A stretch of DNA of 64,000 nt from Patescibacteria group bacterium. GTDB lineage: Bacteria; Patescibacteriota; Saccharimonadia; Saccharimonadales; UBA4665. The notes under the pieces are model-generated. The model saw only the letters and a program-made list of their open reading frames with translations. It searched no databases and had not been told where the DNA came from. The stretch lies in contig JARXKN010000001.1 in NCBI GenBank assembly GCA_030271625.1, positions 575,765-639,764 of the forward strand. Reading direction: 5' to 3'. Below, one piece after another: positions 50,952 to 59,107 of the stretch; within the stretch, counting starts at the first letter, position 1, and each line of letters starts with the position of its first letter. The translations under genes and the position numbers were made by a program.

Positions 50952-53063
50952 ATGGCAGATAAAAAAGTAATCATGGAAAAAATCCGTAATATCGGTATTA
51001 TCGCACACATTGATGCCGGTAAAACCACCACCACGGAAGGTATTCTGTACCGCACTGGCTTAAACCACAAGATTGGTGCTGTGCACGATGGTGAAACCAC
51101 CACTGACTGGATGGCGCAAGAGCGCGAACGTGGTATTACTATTGTTGCCGCTTCTGTAACCTGTTACTGGAAGGGTCAGAACAACTACGCTGGCCAAGAA
51201 TTCCAGATTAATATTATTGATACTCCAGGTCACATTGACTTTACTGCCGAAGTTGAGCGTTCTCTACGCGTACTTGACGGTGCGGTCGTGGTATTTGATG
51301 GCAAGATGGGTGTAGAATCTCAGTCCGAGACGGTCTGGCGCCAAGCTGATAAGTACGGCACGCCACGACTCTGCTTTATTAATAAGATCAACCAAACTGG
51401 TGGTGATTTCTACAAGTCACTCGATTCAATCCATAACCGCTTGAGTAAACGAGCCTTCCCAATTCACTTACCAATCGGCTTCGAACAAAGCATTAACGGT
51501 ATCGTTGATGTCATTTCAATGAAAGCCTATACTTACAAAGAATTTACCGATCACGAAATGATTGAAGTCGAAGTTCCAGCCGACATGGTTGACAAAGCCC
51601 AGAAGTACCGCAGCCTGCTGATTGAAAACGCCGTAGCTGAAGACGAAGCCATGCTCGAAAAGTACTTTGAAGTTGGTGAAGAAGGCCTGTCAGAAGCCGA
51701 AATCCGCCAAGCTGTTCGTACTGCTACCTTGACGGGTAAGTTCTTCGTTGTAACTGGTGGCGATGGCCGCGGTGTGATGGTAGAAAAGTTGCTTGACCTC
51801 GTCGTCGACGTTTTACCAGCTCCTAACGACCGTAGCACCAACTGGGGTGTTCACCCGAAAACTGGTGACGAAATCGAGCGCAAGCACACCGAAGCCGATC
51901 CATTTGCCGCTCTGGCCTTTAAGATTACCAGTGACCCTTTTGTTGGTAAGTTAGCCTACTTCCGGGTTTACTCCGGTAAAGTTACCGCTGGTTCATATGT
52001 CTTAAACAGTTCGACTGGCGAAAAAGAGCGTATTGGACGTATTGTTCGTTTGCAAGCTGACAAGCGAGCCGACGTAACCGAAGTCGTGGCTGGTGATATC
52101 GCCGCCATTGTTGGACTAAAGGGAACCACCACTGGTAACACACTGTGTGACCCAGCGAATCCAATCGTGCTCGAAAACATTACCTTCCCTGATCCTCCAG
52201 TTTCGATTGCCATTGAACCAAAGACCAAAGCCGACCAAGAAAAGATGGGTATTGCCTTACAGCGCCTAGCTGAAGAAGATCCGACCTTCCGTGTCCGTGT
52301 TGATGAAGAAACTGGTCAGACTATCATTTCGGGAATGGGTGAATTGCACCTTGAAATCCTTGTTGATCGTATGAAGCGAGAATTTACCGTTGAAGCTAAC
52401 ATTGGTCAGCCACAAGTGGCCTACCGCGAAACCATTCGCAAGAGTGATGTTGAAATCCAAGGTAAGTTTGTTAAACAATCTGGTGGTCGCGGTCAGTATG
52501 GTGACGTCTGGTTGCGCTTATCGCAGAATGAAGAAGGCAAAGGCTTTGAGTTCATCAACTCTATTAAGGGTGGTGTGGTACCAAGCGAATACATTAAACC
52601 AGTTGAACAAGGTATCATCGAAGCCATGGCGAGCGGTGTTATTGCCGGTTATCCAGTTGTTGACGTGAAAGCCGAGCTATACGATGGCAGCTATCACGAA
52701 GTTGACTCCAACGAAATGGCCTTCAAGGTCGCTGGATCGATGGCCCTTAAAGAGGGTGTTCGTAAGGCTGGACCAGTCTTGCTGGAGCCAGTTATGAAAG
52801 TCGTCGTGGTGACTCCTGAAGAAAACATGGGTGATATTATTGGTAGCCTTAACGCTAAGCGTGGTCGTATCGAAAGCATGGAAGATTTGTCTGGTGCCGT
52901 GAAAGAAATTACCGCTTTCGTACCATTGGGTGAAATGTTTGGCTACACCACCGATATCCGCTCTATGACTAAGGGTCGAGCCAGTTCCAGCATGGAGCTT
53001 GACCACTACGCAGATGTGCCTAACCACGTTGCTGAAGCTATCATTGCCAAGAACGCTAAATAG
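50952..53063 (+). CDS. fusA: elongation factor G, with atypical G4/G5 motifs
   Basis: Translocation GTPase, 703 residues, five domains complete. G1 is AHIDAGKTTTT (18-28), G2 RERGITI, G3 DTPGHIDFT. At the G4 position the sequence is FINKINQTGGDF: NKIN (144-147) in place of NKxD, so the Asp that reads guanine is Asn. At the G5 position, where CGSAFKNKG is expected, it reads VTGGDGRGVM (267-276). Domain II (FRVYSGKVTAGSYVLNS), III (EDPTFRVRVDEETGQTIISG), IV with GGRGQYGDVWLRL, and V (LEPVMKVVVVTPEENMGDII) are normal. It remains the only EF-G in view and is in the standard place, so it is likely the working factor. Confidence 0.95.
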   Translation: MADKKVIMEKIRNIGIIAHIDAGKTTTTEGILYRTGLNHKIGAVHDGETTTDWMAQERERGITIVAASVTCYWKGQNNYAGQEFQINIIDTPGHIDFTAEVERSLRVLDGAVVVFDGKMGVESQSETVWRQADKYGTPRLCFINKINQTGGDFYKSLDSIHNRLSKRAFPIHLPIGFEQSINGIVDVISMKAYTYKEFTDHEMIEVEVPADMVDKAQKYRSLLIENAVAEDEAMLEKYFEVGEEGLSEAEIRQAVRTATLTGKFFVVTGGDGRGVMVEKLLDLVVDVLPAPNDRSTNWGVHPKTGDEIERKHTEADPFAALAFKITSDPFVGKLAYFRVYSGKVTAGSYVLNSSTGEKERIGRIVRLQADKRADVTEVVAGDIAAIVGLKGTTTGNTLCDPANPIVLENITFPDPPVSIAIEPKTKADQEKMGIALQRLAEEDPTFRVRVDEETGQTIISGMGELHLEILVDRMKREFTVEANIGQPQVAYRETIRKSDVEIQGKFVKQSGGRGQYGDVWLRLSQNEEGKGFEFINSIKGGVVPSEYIKPVEQGIIEAMASGVIAGYPVVDVKAELYDGSYHEVDSNEMAFKVAGSMALKEGVRKAGPVLLEPVMKVVVVTPEENMGDIIGSLNAKRGRIESMEDLSGAVKEITAFVPLGEMFGYTTDIRSMTKGRASSSMELDHYADVPNHVAEAIIAKNAK

Positions 53064-53096
53064 CATTTGACCGCGCAAGTAGAGGCTTGTTTGGGC

Positions 53097-53142
53097 GAGT
53101 TAGCTTGCAGTCAACAAGCGAGCTAACTCTTTACAAAGAGTT
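53097..53142 (+). promoter_or_regulatory. two overlapping hairpins between fusA and tuf
   Basis: GAGTTAGCT (53097-53105) pairs perfectly with AGCTAACTC (53121-53129). AACTCTTT (53125-53132) pairs perfectly with AAAGAGTT (53135-53142) over an AC loop. The shared AACTC means only one can form at a time. No T tract follows, so this is not a standard terminator. The rest of the 208-bp gap (53064-53271) holds no gene; GGGAG 9 nt before the tuf ATG is its Shine-Dalgarno. Confidence 0.6.
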
Positions 53143-53271
53143 CCAGATTAGATAAGATAGTTCGGTAACTCATGCGCGGCCTTGTTAATACTTGTGCCTA
53201 CATGCTAGTAACTGGCAGCAACAAACCAAGTTATTAAAACTATTAATCATAATACAGGGAGCTATTTTTAT

Positions 53272-54456
53272 ATGGCAGATCAATTCGACCGAACCAAACC
53301 ACACGTTAACGTTGGTACCATGGGTCACGTGGACCACGGTAAAACTACACTAACTGCAGCCATTACTGCTGTACTTGCTAAGAAACTGCCAAGCTCGGTT
53401 AACAAGCCTGTTGCTTACGACATGATCGATAACGCTCCAGAAGAACGCGCTCGTGGTATTACGATCGCAACTTCTCACCAAGAGTACGAGTCTGAGAAGC
53501 GTCACTACGCTCACGTTGACATGCCAGGTCACGCCGACTACGTCAAAAACATGATTACCGGTGCCGCTCAAATCGACGGTGCCATTCTCGTTGTTGGTGC
53601 TAACGACGGTCCATTGCCACAAACTCGTGAGCACGTTTTGCTTGCTAAGCAAGTTGGTGTGCCAAAGATTCTTGTCTTCATGAATAAGATGGACTTAGCT
53701 GATGCTGAGCTCGTTGAACTCGTTGAAGAAGAAATCCGCGAACTGTTGGAAAAGAACGGCTTTGACCGTGACTGTCCAATCATCAAGGGTTCAGCCACCC
53801 AAGCACTGGCTGGTGATGCTGCTGCTGAAGACGCTGTCATGGAACTGGTTAAGGCTATGGACGACTACGTACCAGAGCCAACCCGTGAGCTCGACAAGCC
53901 ATTCCTGATGCCTGTTGAAGACGTCTTCTCAATCAAGGGTCGTGGTACAGTTGCTACCGGTCGTGTTGAAACTGGTATCGTTAAGATTAACGACCCAGTT
54001 GAAATCGTTGGTATCCGCCCAACCAAAGCTTCAGTTGTTACTGGTATCGAAGCCTTTAAAAAGCAGCTCGACCAAGGTCAAGCTGGCGACAACGCTGGTA
54101 TCTTGCTTCGTGGTATTGAGCGCGATGACATTGAGCGTGGTCAGGTTATCTGTAAGCCAGGTAGCATTACCCCTCACACCGAGTTTGATTCTGAGGTCTA
54201 CATCTTGACTAAGGAAGAAGGCGGTCGCCACACTCCTTTCTTCAAGGGCTACAAGCCTCAGTTCTACTTCCGTACGACGGATGTTACTGGTGAAGTTGAG
54301 TTACCGGCTGACAAAGAAATGGTCATGCCGGGCGATACTATTACCTTTAAGGTTAAGTTACTCGCTCCAGTTGCCATGGACCAAGGTCTAAACTTCGCCA
54401 TCCGCGAAGGTGGTCGTACTGTTGGTGCCGGTGTCGTTACCAAGATCGTAAAATAA
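53272..54456 (+). CDS. tuf: elongation factor Tu
   Basis: Delivers aminoacyl-tRNA to the ribosome; 394 residues, three domains. G1 [10 protein letters not shown] (~19-28), G2 [14 protein letters not shown] (Ala where most have Asn), G3 DMPGHADYV (Met in place of the usual Cys), G4 NKMD intact, G5 KGSATQAL (SATQ rather than SALK). Domain [17 protein letters not shown] and domain [27 protein letters not shown] are standard. Base-recognition Asp is kept here, in contrast to fusA. A terminator isolates it from rpsJ. Confidence 0.97.
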   Translation: MADQFDRTKPHVNVGTMGHVDHGKTTLTAAITAVLAKKLPSSVNKPVAYDMIDNAPEERARGITIATSHQEYESEKRHYAHVDMPGHADYVKNMITGAAQIDGAILVVGANDGPLPQTREHVLLAKQVGVPKILVFMNKMDLADAELVELVEEEIRELLEKNGFDRDCPIIKGSATQALAGDAAAEDAVMELVKAMDDYVPEPTRELDKPFLMPVEDVFSIKGRGTVATGRVETGIVKINDPVEIVGIRPTKASVVTGIEAFKKQLDQGQAGDNAGILLRGIERDDIERGQVICKPGSITPHTEFDSEVYILTKEEGGRHTPFFKGYKPQFYFRTTDVTGEVELPADKEMVMPGDTITFKVKLLAPVAMDQGLNFAIREGGRTVGAGVVTKIVK

Positions 54457-54477
54457 TCAGTTCTTGATTAGATCAGG

Positions 54478-54508
54478 AGAGCCTCGGGAGACCGAGGCTC
54501 TTTTATTT
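54478..54508 (+). terminator. tuf terminator
   Basis: A perfect 9-bp stem GAGCCTCGG/CCGAGGCTC (54479-54487 with 54492-54500), loop GAGA, then TTTTATTTT. Confidence 0.9.
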
Positions 54509-54524
54509 TGCTGGACAAGTGGTG

Positions 54525-54530
54525 TAATAT
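54525..54530 (+). promoter_or_regulatory. -10 box of the 59-codon gene, leaderless
   Basis: TAATAT ends 6 nt before the ATG at 54537. Confidence 0.45.
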
Positions 54531-54536
54531 GTCTTT

Positions 54537-54716
54537 ATGGAAGCTATCTTTAGTGGTGACGTCAACGAAAGTCATTATCGCCCCCGCATCGTCGATTTGA
54601 CGGGTATCGATGATGTGCCGCCGCCAATGGATGCACAGGGCAGAATTCTCGATCATGACTGGGAGTTGCCAGATGCTATGAAAGTGAGCTTTAAGGATTC
54701 CGAAGACTTGGAATAA
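54537..54716 (+). CDS. small acidic protein (59 aa), unknown function
   Basis: A 59-codon frame, ATG to TAA, filling the gap between the tuf terminator and the rpsJ promoter. It encodes a strongly acidic soluble peptide with RIVDLTGIDDVPPPMD in the middle and HDWELPDAMKVSFKDSED at the end. No Cys or membrane helix. Support: its own -10 in the leaderless position, and clean boundaries between the tuf terminator and the rpsJ -35 (which overlaps its last codons). Family unknown. Confidence 0.55.
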   Translation: MEAIFSGDVNESHYRPRIVDLTGIDDVPPPMDAQGRILDHDWELPDAMKVSFKDSEDLE

Positions 54717-54736
54717 ACCGCTGATTGTTATACAAT
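54708..54736 (+). promoter_or_regulatory. promoter of rpsJ (TTGGAA-N17-TACAAT)
   Basis: -35 TTGGAA (54708-54713) and -10 TACAAT (54731-54736) with a 17-bp spacer; leader about 83 nt with AAGGAG before the ATG. Confidence 0.65.
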
Positions 54737-54825
54737 TAGCTCACTAAATTAATCGTAATGACTAAAAGTCGTTGCCGTCTCCTTAGTAGATTGCAAAGAT
54801 GTTACATTACAAGGAGAACACAGTT

Positions 54826-55155
54826 ATGGCTGACGCCCCTAAAACAGATGCAAAACAGCGGATTCGTATCCGCCTCAAGGCCTACGACCACAAAGTAATT
54901 GATCAGGCCGCCAAGCAGATTGTTGATACTGCTTTGCGGACCGGCGCCACATTAGCCGGCCCAATCCCGTTGCCGACACGACGGAGCACGTTTACGGTCG
55001 TTAAGAGTCCTCACGTCTATAAAAAAGGCCGTGAGCAATTCGAAATGCGGGTTCACAAGCGTTTGATTGATGTTTTTGAGCCAACGCCAAAGACTATCGA
55101 CAGCCTCATGAACCTTAGCTTACCGGCTGGTTGTGACGTCGAAATAAAGATGTAA
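54826..55155 (+). CDS. rpsJ: 30S ribosomal protein S10 (uS10)
   Basis: S10 (NusE), 109 residues: [23 protein letters not shown] at the N-terminus, [29 protein letters not shown] (split; ~45-73), [24 protein letters not shown] 54826 follows AAGGAGAACACAGTT; an upstream in-frame Met lies before the Shine-Dalgarno and is unlikely. Promoter and terminator flank it directly, so it is a single-gene unit rather than the head of the S10 operon. Confidence 0.97.
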   Translation: MADAPKTDAKQRIRIRLKAYDHKVIDQAAKQIVDTALRTGATLAGPIPLPTRRSTFTVVKSPHVYKKGREQFEMRVHKRLIDVFEPTPKTIDSLMNLSLPAGCDVEIKM

Positions 55156-55176
55156 TACTGCCATCTGGCACTCACT

Positions 55177-55207
55177 ACCGTCCGCTCAACGCGGACGGTT
55201 TTTATTT
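55177..55207 (+). terminator. rpsJ terminator
   Basis: Perfect 9-bp stem ACCGTCCGC/GCGGACGGT (55177-55185 with 55191-55199), loop TCAAC, followed by TTTTATTT. Confidence 0.9.
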
Positions 55208-55282
55208 GGTGTGAGCAATTTCATTTACTGTTACTACAGTTAGGCGTACGATAGTCATAATCTAAAGTAATAGGAGATATAC

Positions 55283-55552
55283 ATGGGCCATTCGCACTCA
55301 AAGACTGATAAATTACACCTGATTGCAGTTGCCGCCATTGCTGCCCAAGTTGGCGCTATTTCTGCCATGCTGTTTTCATCGAAAAATGGCACCGAGAATC
55401 GCCAGGCAATTCGCAGTAAAGTCCAAGCCCTGAAAGCAAAAGCTAAAGATCCAATTGTCGAGATTAACGAAGCAGCTGATAATGCCAAAGAAGTTGTCGA
55501 GAAAGCTAAAACTGGCGCTAAGAAAAAGGTCGAAGACAAGCTCGATAAGTAG
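55283..55552 (+). CDS. small YtxH-like membrane-associated protein (89 aa)
   Basis: One N-terminal hydrophobic helix (~12-32, AVAAIAAQVGAISAMLF), then SSKNGTENRQ in the place of the YtxH TAPKSG turn, and a long Lys/Ala/Glu-rich helix to the end. Layout resembles the YtxH-like protein at 8259. A good AGGAGA precedes the ATG, and TTACTG-N16-TACGAT could be the promoter. Sits in the gap between rpsJ and rplC. Unknown function. Confidence 0.7.
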   Translation: MGHSHSKTDKLHLIAVAAIAAQVGAISAMLFSSKNGTENRQAIRSKVQALKAKAKDPIVEINEAADNAKEVVEKAKTGAKKKVEDKLDK

Positions 55553-55558
55553 ATAGTC

Positions 55559-55564
55559 TATACT
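55559..55564 (+). promoter_or_regulatory. -10 box of the Nudix gene, leaderless
   Basis: TATACT ends 6 nt before the ATG at 55571. Confidence 0.45.
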
Positions 55565-55570
55565 ATCGGC

Positions 55571-56020
55571 ATGGACCACAATGCTCGTCGCGGCTTTGAT
55601 TATATAGGGGTGACTGCTGTCGCCTTAATTCATGACGGGCGCGGCAAACTATTGCTGCAGAAGCGTGGTGAACAGGCACGTGACGAAAAGGGAGCTTGGG
55701 ATTTGTGCGGAGGAGCCGTTGAATTTGGAGACAATTTTGAAACTACTCTGCGCAAGGAGATGCAAGAAGAACTTTGCGTAACCCCCAAATCGCTCCGGTT
55801 CCTAACCACCTACGATGCTCACCGAACGCTCGATGGTCGTCCAAGTCACTGGGTGGCCGTGGTGTATGCTGCTGAAGTTGACCCTGCTGAAGTCCGCATT
55901 GGCGAGCCCCATAAGATTGCAGAGATCGACTGGTTCACTAGCGATACGTTGCCAGCACCACTCCATTCGCAGTTTCAGAAATCCTTCAGGGTCGCTCATG
56001 AGCAAGGTATTATCCTGTAG
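55571..56020 (+). CDS. Nudix hydrolase
   Basis: A 149-residue Nudix protein. The Nudix box GAVEFGDNFETTLRKEMQEE (~46-65) follows G-x5-D-x7-KE-x2-EE, with Asp for Glu and Lys for Arg at two consensus positions and Cys for the last Gly, but it keeps the metal-binding Glu pair. N-terminal strand GVTAVALIHDGRGKLLLQKRG is typical of the fold. Substrate is probably a nucleoside diphosphate derivative; nothing in the sequence fixes it. Between the YtxH-like gene and a small membrane gene. Confidence 0.88.
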   Translation: MDHNARRGFDYIGVTAVALIHDGRGKLLLQKRGEQARDEKGAWDLCGGAVEFGDNFETTLRKEMQEELCVTPKSLRFLTTYDAHRTLDGRPSHWVAVVYAAEVDPAEVRIGEPHKIAEIDWFTSDTLPAPLHSQFQKSFRVAHEQGIIL

Positions 56021-56070
56021 CAGGTCAGCTGGTCTACCATAAGCAAGCTGTTTATGGTTAACTAAAAGCA

Positions 56071-56367
56071 ATGGCTAAAACAAAACAGCATTCAAAGGTG
56101 TCTAAAAAGCGAGCCGCTCCTGAACAGGAGCTGGATAGCGTCTATTTCTTAAAGCTGGTGATGTACATGATTGTTGGCGCCCAATGGTTACGCTTCACCG
56201 ATGCCTCTGGCGCCACTACTGTAACCGTACCGATTGGTTTATTTATTGGTATGGCTTTTGCGCTCCATGATCATTTTCGAATTGACCGCAAAATTGAGTT
56301 TGCCGTTCTGCTGGTGGCAACTATGGTAGGTTTTTATGCCTCCGTTGGACTCTCTGTAGCAGTCTAA
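56071..56367 (+). CDS. small membrane protein (98 aa), unknown
   Basis: A basic N-terminal tail (~1-22, Lys-rich) and three hydrophobic helices at about 26-42, 49-66 and 72-97. DHFRIDRK is the loop between the second and third helices. No family recognised. Located just upstream of the rplC promoter; start codon lacks a strong Shine-Dalgarno. Confidence 0.6.
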   Translation: MAKTKQHSKVSKKRAAPEQELDSVYFLKLVMYMIVGAQWLRFTDASGATTVTVPIGLFIGMAFALHDHFRIDRKIEFAVLLVATMVGFYASVGLSVAV

Positions 56368-56390
56368 GCCAAAGTAATATTTGCAACACA

Positions 56391-56420
56391 TTGACAGGAG
56401 TAACGCTCGCATGTTACTCT
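56391..56420 (+). promoter_or_regulatory. promoter of the rplC operon with an internal inverted repeat
   Basis: Consensus -35 TTGACA (56391-56396), 18-bp spacer, -10 TACTCT (56415-56420). GAGTAAC (56398-56404) and GTTACTC (56413-56419) form a perfect inverted repeat across the spacer and the -10, in operator position. A ~155-nt leader without a gene (56428-56582) follows, ending AAAGGAAA. Confidence 0.65.
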
Positions 56421-56582
56421 AGTATGGTATCTTTTTGAGAAACACACTTGGTCCACTACATAGGTCACCTTAACAGAGGTAGAAACCGGTAGTCACCAAG
56501 AATTTTTATGTCAAACCTCAGGTCTTATTTAACAGATAAGCATCAGAGAGGAGCTTGACCACTAACGTAATAAAGGAAAACT

Positions 56583-57197
56583 ATGAAAGCACTCATAACT
56601 CGAAAAGTAGGTATGCTGAGCACCATCGCTGAAGATGGTGTTATGACGGCTATTACCTTGCTCTCGGTTGGCGAACACACTGTTCTCCACCACAAAACTG
56701 AAGAAAAAGATGGCTACGTGGCCGTCCAGGTTGGCGCCGAACAAGCCCGCAAGCTCTCTAAGAGTGTTGCTGGTCACGTTAAGGCCGCCAAGGTAACTCC
56801 TAAGGTCATTCGTGAGTTCCGCGTCAGCGAAATTTCAGATGATCAGACCGTCGGCGCTAAAATTACCGCCGACGTTTTTAGTGTTGGCGATACCGTCGAC
56901 GTCACCGGTACTAGCAAAGGTAAGGGTTGGGCCGGTACTATTAAGCGTCACAACTTTCACCGTCAGCGCAAAACGCACGGTGGTAAGGGTAATACTCGTA
57001 AGCCAGGTTCGATTGGTTCGATGTACCCACAGCACATTTTTAAAGGTAAGAAAATGGCCGGCCACATGGGTCACGAACAAGTTACCATTAAGAACCTCAA
57101 GATCGCCCTAGTCGACCTCGAGCACAACGTTATCGGTGTAACCGGTGCGGTACCTGGTCCTCGTAAGAGTATTGTGATCCTGAAAGGAGTCAAATAA
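56583..57197 (+). CDS. rplC: 50S ribosomal protein L3 (uL3)
   Basis: 204 residues, early 23S rRNA binder. MKALITRKVGMLSTI start, VDVTGTSKGKGWAGTIKRHNF (split, ~102-122), GSIGSMYPQHIFKGKKMAGHMGHEQVT (split, ~140-166). First gene of the truncated S10 operon, since S10 itself is separately transcribed. Followed with a one-base overlap by rplD. Confidence 0.97.
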   Translation: MKALITRKVGMLSTIAEDGVMTAITLLSVGEHTVLHHKTEEKDGYVAVQVGAEQARKLSKSVAGHVKAAKVTPKVIREFRVSEISDDQTVGAKITADVFSVGDTVDVTGTSKGKGWAGTIKRHNFHRQRKTHGGKGNTRKPGSIGSMYPQHIFKGKKMAGHMGHEQVTIKNLKIALVDLEHNVIGVTGAVPGPRKSIVILKGVK

Positions 57198-57826
57198 TGG
57201 CTACTACTTATACCAAGAGCGGCGGCAAAGCTACTTCAGCTGCTAAGCTAGATGCGGCAATCTTTGAAGTTATTCCTAAGAATCATCAGCTATTAAAAGA
57301 AACCTATGATGCTTACCTCGCTAACGGCCGTGAAAACCTGGCTGTAACTAAGACCCGTGGTCTTATCAGCGGTGGTGGTAAGAAGCCATGGAAGCAAAAG
57401 GGAACTGGCCGAGCCCGTTTCGGTTCATCTCGTAACCCTATTTGGCGGGGTGGTGGTATCGTTTTCGGTCCAACCGGCAACGAGAACTACTCCAAGCACG
57501 TCAACGTTAAAGCTAAGCGCCTGGCTATCCGCCAAGCCTTAAGTGTTAGCAACCAAGCCGGCAAGCTCAGCATTATTGAAACCATTGAAGCGACCGGCAA
57601 AACTGCCGACCTAGCTAAGCTACTAACGAAGTTAGGTGCTAATCGGACTACCTTACTTGTTGTCGATACCAAAGCTCCAGAACTAGTACGGGCCAGCGCC
57701 AACCTTCAGGGTGTTAAAGTCGCGACCGCTAAATACTTGAACGTGTTTGATTTACTGAATGCCGACAACGTCGTTATTAGTACTAAGGCACTAACCATTA
57801 TTAACGAATGGTTGGGAGAGAAATAA
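57197..57826 (+). CDS. rplD: 50S ribosomal protein L4 (uL4)
   Basis: 209 residues. The tunnel loop is conserved: KTRGLISGGGKKPWKQKGTG and RARFGSSRNPIWRGGGIVFGP. C-terminal globular part with NVFDLLNADNVVISTKAL. L4 represses its own S10 operon in E. coli; the long rplC leader could serve a similar role here, not shown by sequence alone. Confidence 0.97.
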   Translation: MATTYTKSGGKATSAAKLDAAIFEVIPKNHQLLKETYDAYLANGRENLAVTKTRGLISGGGKKPWKQKGTGRARFGSSRNPIWRGGGIVFGPTGNENYSKHVNVKAKRLAIRQALSVSNQAGKLSIIETIEATGKTADLAKLLTKLGANRTTLLVVDTKAPELVRASANLQGVKVATAKYLNVFDLLNADNVVISTKALTIINEWLGEK

Positions 57827-57827
57827 T

Positions 57828-58244
57828 ATGAGCAAAACTATTAACCTACAACCACACTTAAGCGAAAAGACCTACGGTCTCAGCGCTAAGCGTGTCTATG
57901 TCTTTACGATCGATAAAGACGTTAACAAGCACTCAGTTGCCCGAGCTGTCGAAGCCCAGTTCGACGTTAAAGTAACGGCTGTTAATGTCACCAACCTTGA
58001 TGGCAAAGCCAAGCGCACCATTAGCGTCACTGGTAAGCGCTCAGTCAACGCGACTGGCAAGCGAAACGATATTAAGAAAGCCTATGTTACTTTAGCTGAA
58101 GGTTTCAGCTTGCCATTCTTTGCAGCTGTTGAAGAAGCCCAGGAGCAGGAAACTGCAACTCAGGAAAAGATCGAAAAAGCCGCCGCCAAGCAAGCTGCTA
58201 AACCAGCTAAGCGCGGTTTACTCGGTAAGAAAGCAGAGGCATAA
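57828..58244 (+). CDS. rplW: 50S ribosomal protein L23 (uL23)
   Basis: 138 residues; core of ~100 residues (QPHLSEKTYGLSAKRVYVF, HSVARAVEAQFDVKVTAVNV) at the tunnel exit, docking site for trigger factor. About 38 extra C-terminal residues are Gln/Glu/Ala then Lys-rich, probably disordered. Confidence 0.95.
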   Translation: MSKTINLQPHLSEKTYGLSAKRVYVFTIDKDVNKHSVARAVEAQFDVKVTAVNVTNLDGKAKRTISVTGKRSVNATGKRNDIKKAYVTLAEGFSLPFFAAVEEAQEQETATQEKIEKAAAKQAAKPAKRGLLGKKAEA

Positions 58245-58247
58245 CCC

Positions 58248-59105
58248 ATGGCTATTAAACAATATAATCCGACAACCCCAGGCCGCCGTGGCATGACCAG
58301 CCAGGACTTTAGTGGCATTACTACTCGTAAACCACTTCGTTCTTTGCTGGTTGCTCAGAAGCGTGGCAGTGGTCGCAACAACCAAGGCCGCATTACTACT
58401 CGACACAAGGGTGGTGGCGCTCGAACGTTCTATCGCAAGATGAACTTTAACCTAGCGGCTGATACTACCGTCACCATTGAGCACATCGAATATGATCCAA
58501 ACCGCTCAGCTCGGATTGCTCGTGTTAAAGAAGCTAACGGCACCTACCACTACATTCTGGCCGCTCAAGGCATGAAAGTTGGTCAAGAACTGACCAGTGG
58601 TAGTGATATTGCCATCGAGATTGGTAACCGTTTGCCATTAAAGAATATACCGCTTGGTAGTACAATTCACGCCATTGAGCTACAGCCTGGTAAAGGCGCT
58701 CAAATTGTTCGTTCGGCTGGTAACAGCGCCCAGTTAATGGGTCGCGGCGAAGAAGGCTATGTCCAAGTTCGCTTGCCATCCGGCGAAGTCCGCTTATTCC
58801 TCGATACCTGTACTGCCAGTATGGGCGTCATCGGTAACGAACAGCACCAGAACGTTAAGATTGGTAAAGCCGGTCGTAACCGTCACTTAGGTAAGCGCCC
58901 GAGTGTCCGTGGTGTTGTTATGAACGCGGCCGATCACCCACACGGTGGTGGTGACGGTGGTCGTCACGGTATCGGTGGTGGCAAGAACCACGGTTCGGCT
59001 CCTAAAACGCCGTGGGGACAGAAAACCCTTGGCTTTAAGACCCGCCGTCGTAAGAGTACTAATAAGTTTATCGTAAGAAGCCGTCACGCGGCGAAGAGGA
59101 AATAA
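58248..59105 (+). CDS. rplB: 50S ribosomal protein L2 (uL2)
   Basis: 285 residues; needed for peptidyl-transferase centre assembly. [21 protein letters not shown] (split, ~45-65), [12 protein letters not shown], and the C-terminal His-rich loop [16 protein letters not shown] (Asp where GGGEG is typical, with a few extra residues) followed by [15 protein letters not shown]. Confidence 0.97.
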   Translation: MAIKQYNPTTPGRRGMTSQDFSGITTRKPLRSLLVAQKRGSGRNNQGRITTRHKGGGARTFYRKMNFNLAADTTVTIEHIEYDPNRSARIARVKEANGTYHYILAAQGMKVGQELTSGSDIAIEIGNRLPLKNIPLGSTIHAIELQPGKGAQIVRSAGNSAQLMGRGEEGYVQVRLPSGEVRLFLDTCTASMGVIGNEQHQNVKIGKAGRNRHLGKRPSVRGVVMNAADHPHGGGDGGRHGIGGGKNHGSAPKTPWGQKTLGFKTRRRKSTNKFIVRSRHAAKRK

Positions 59106-59107
59106 CC

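Noticed and set aside
53064..53271. A tuf promoter with TTGTTA near 53182
   Set aside because: No matching -10 at 16-18 bp; tuf may depend on fusA read-through or a promoter I cannot define.
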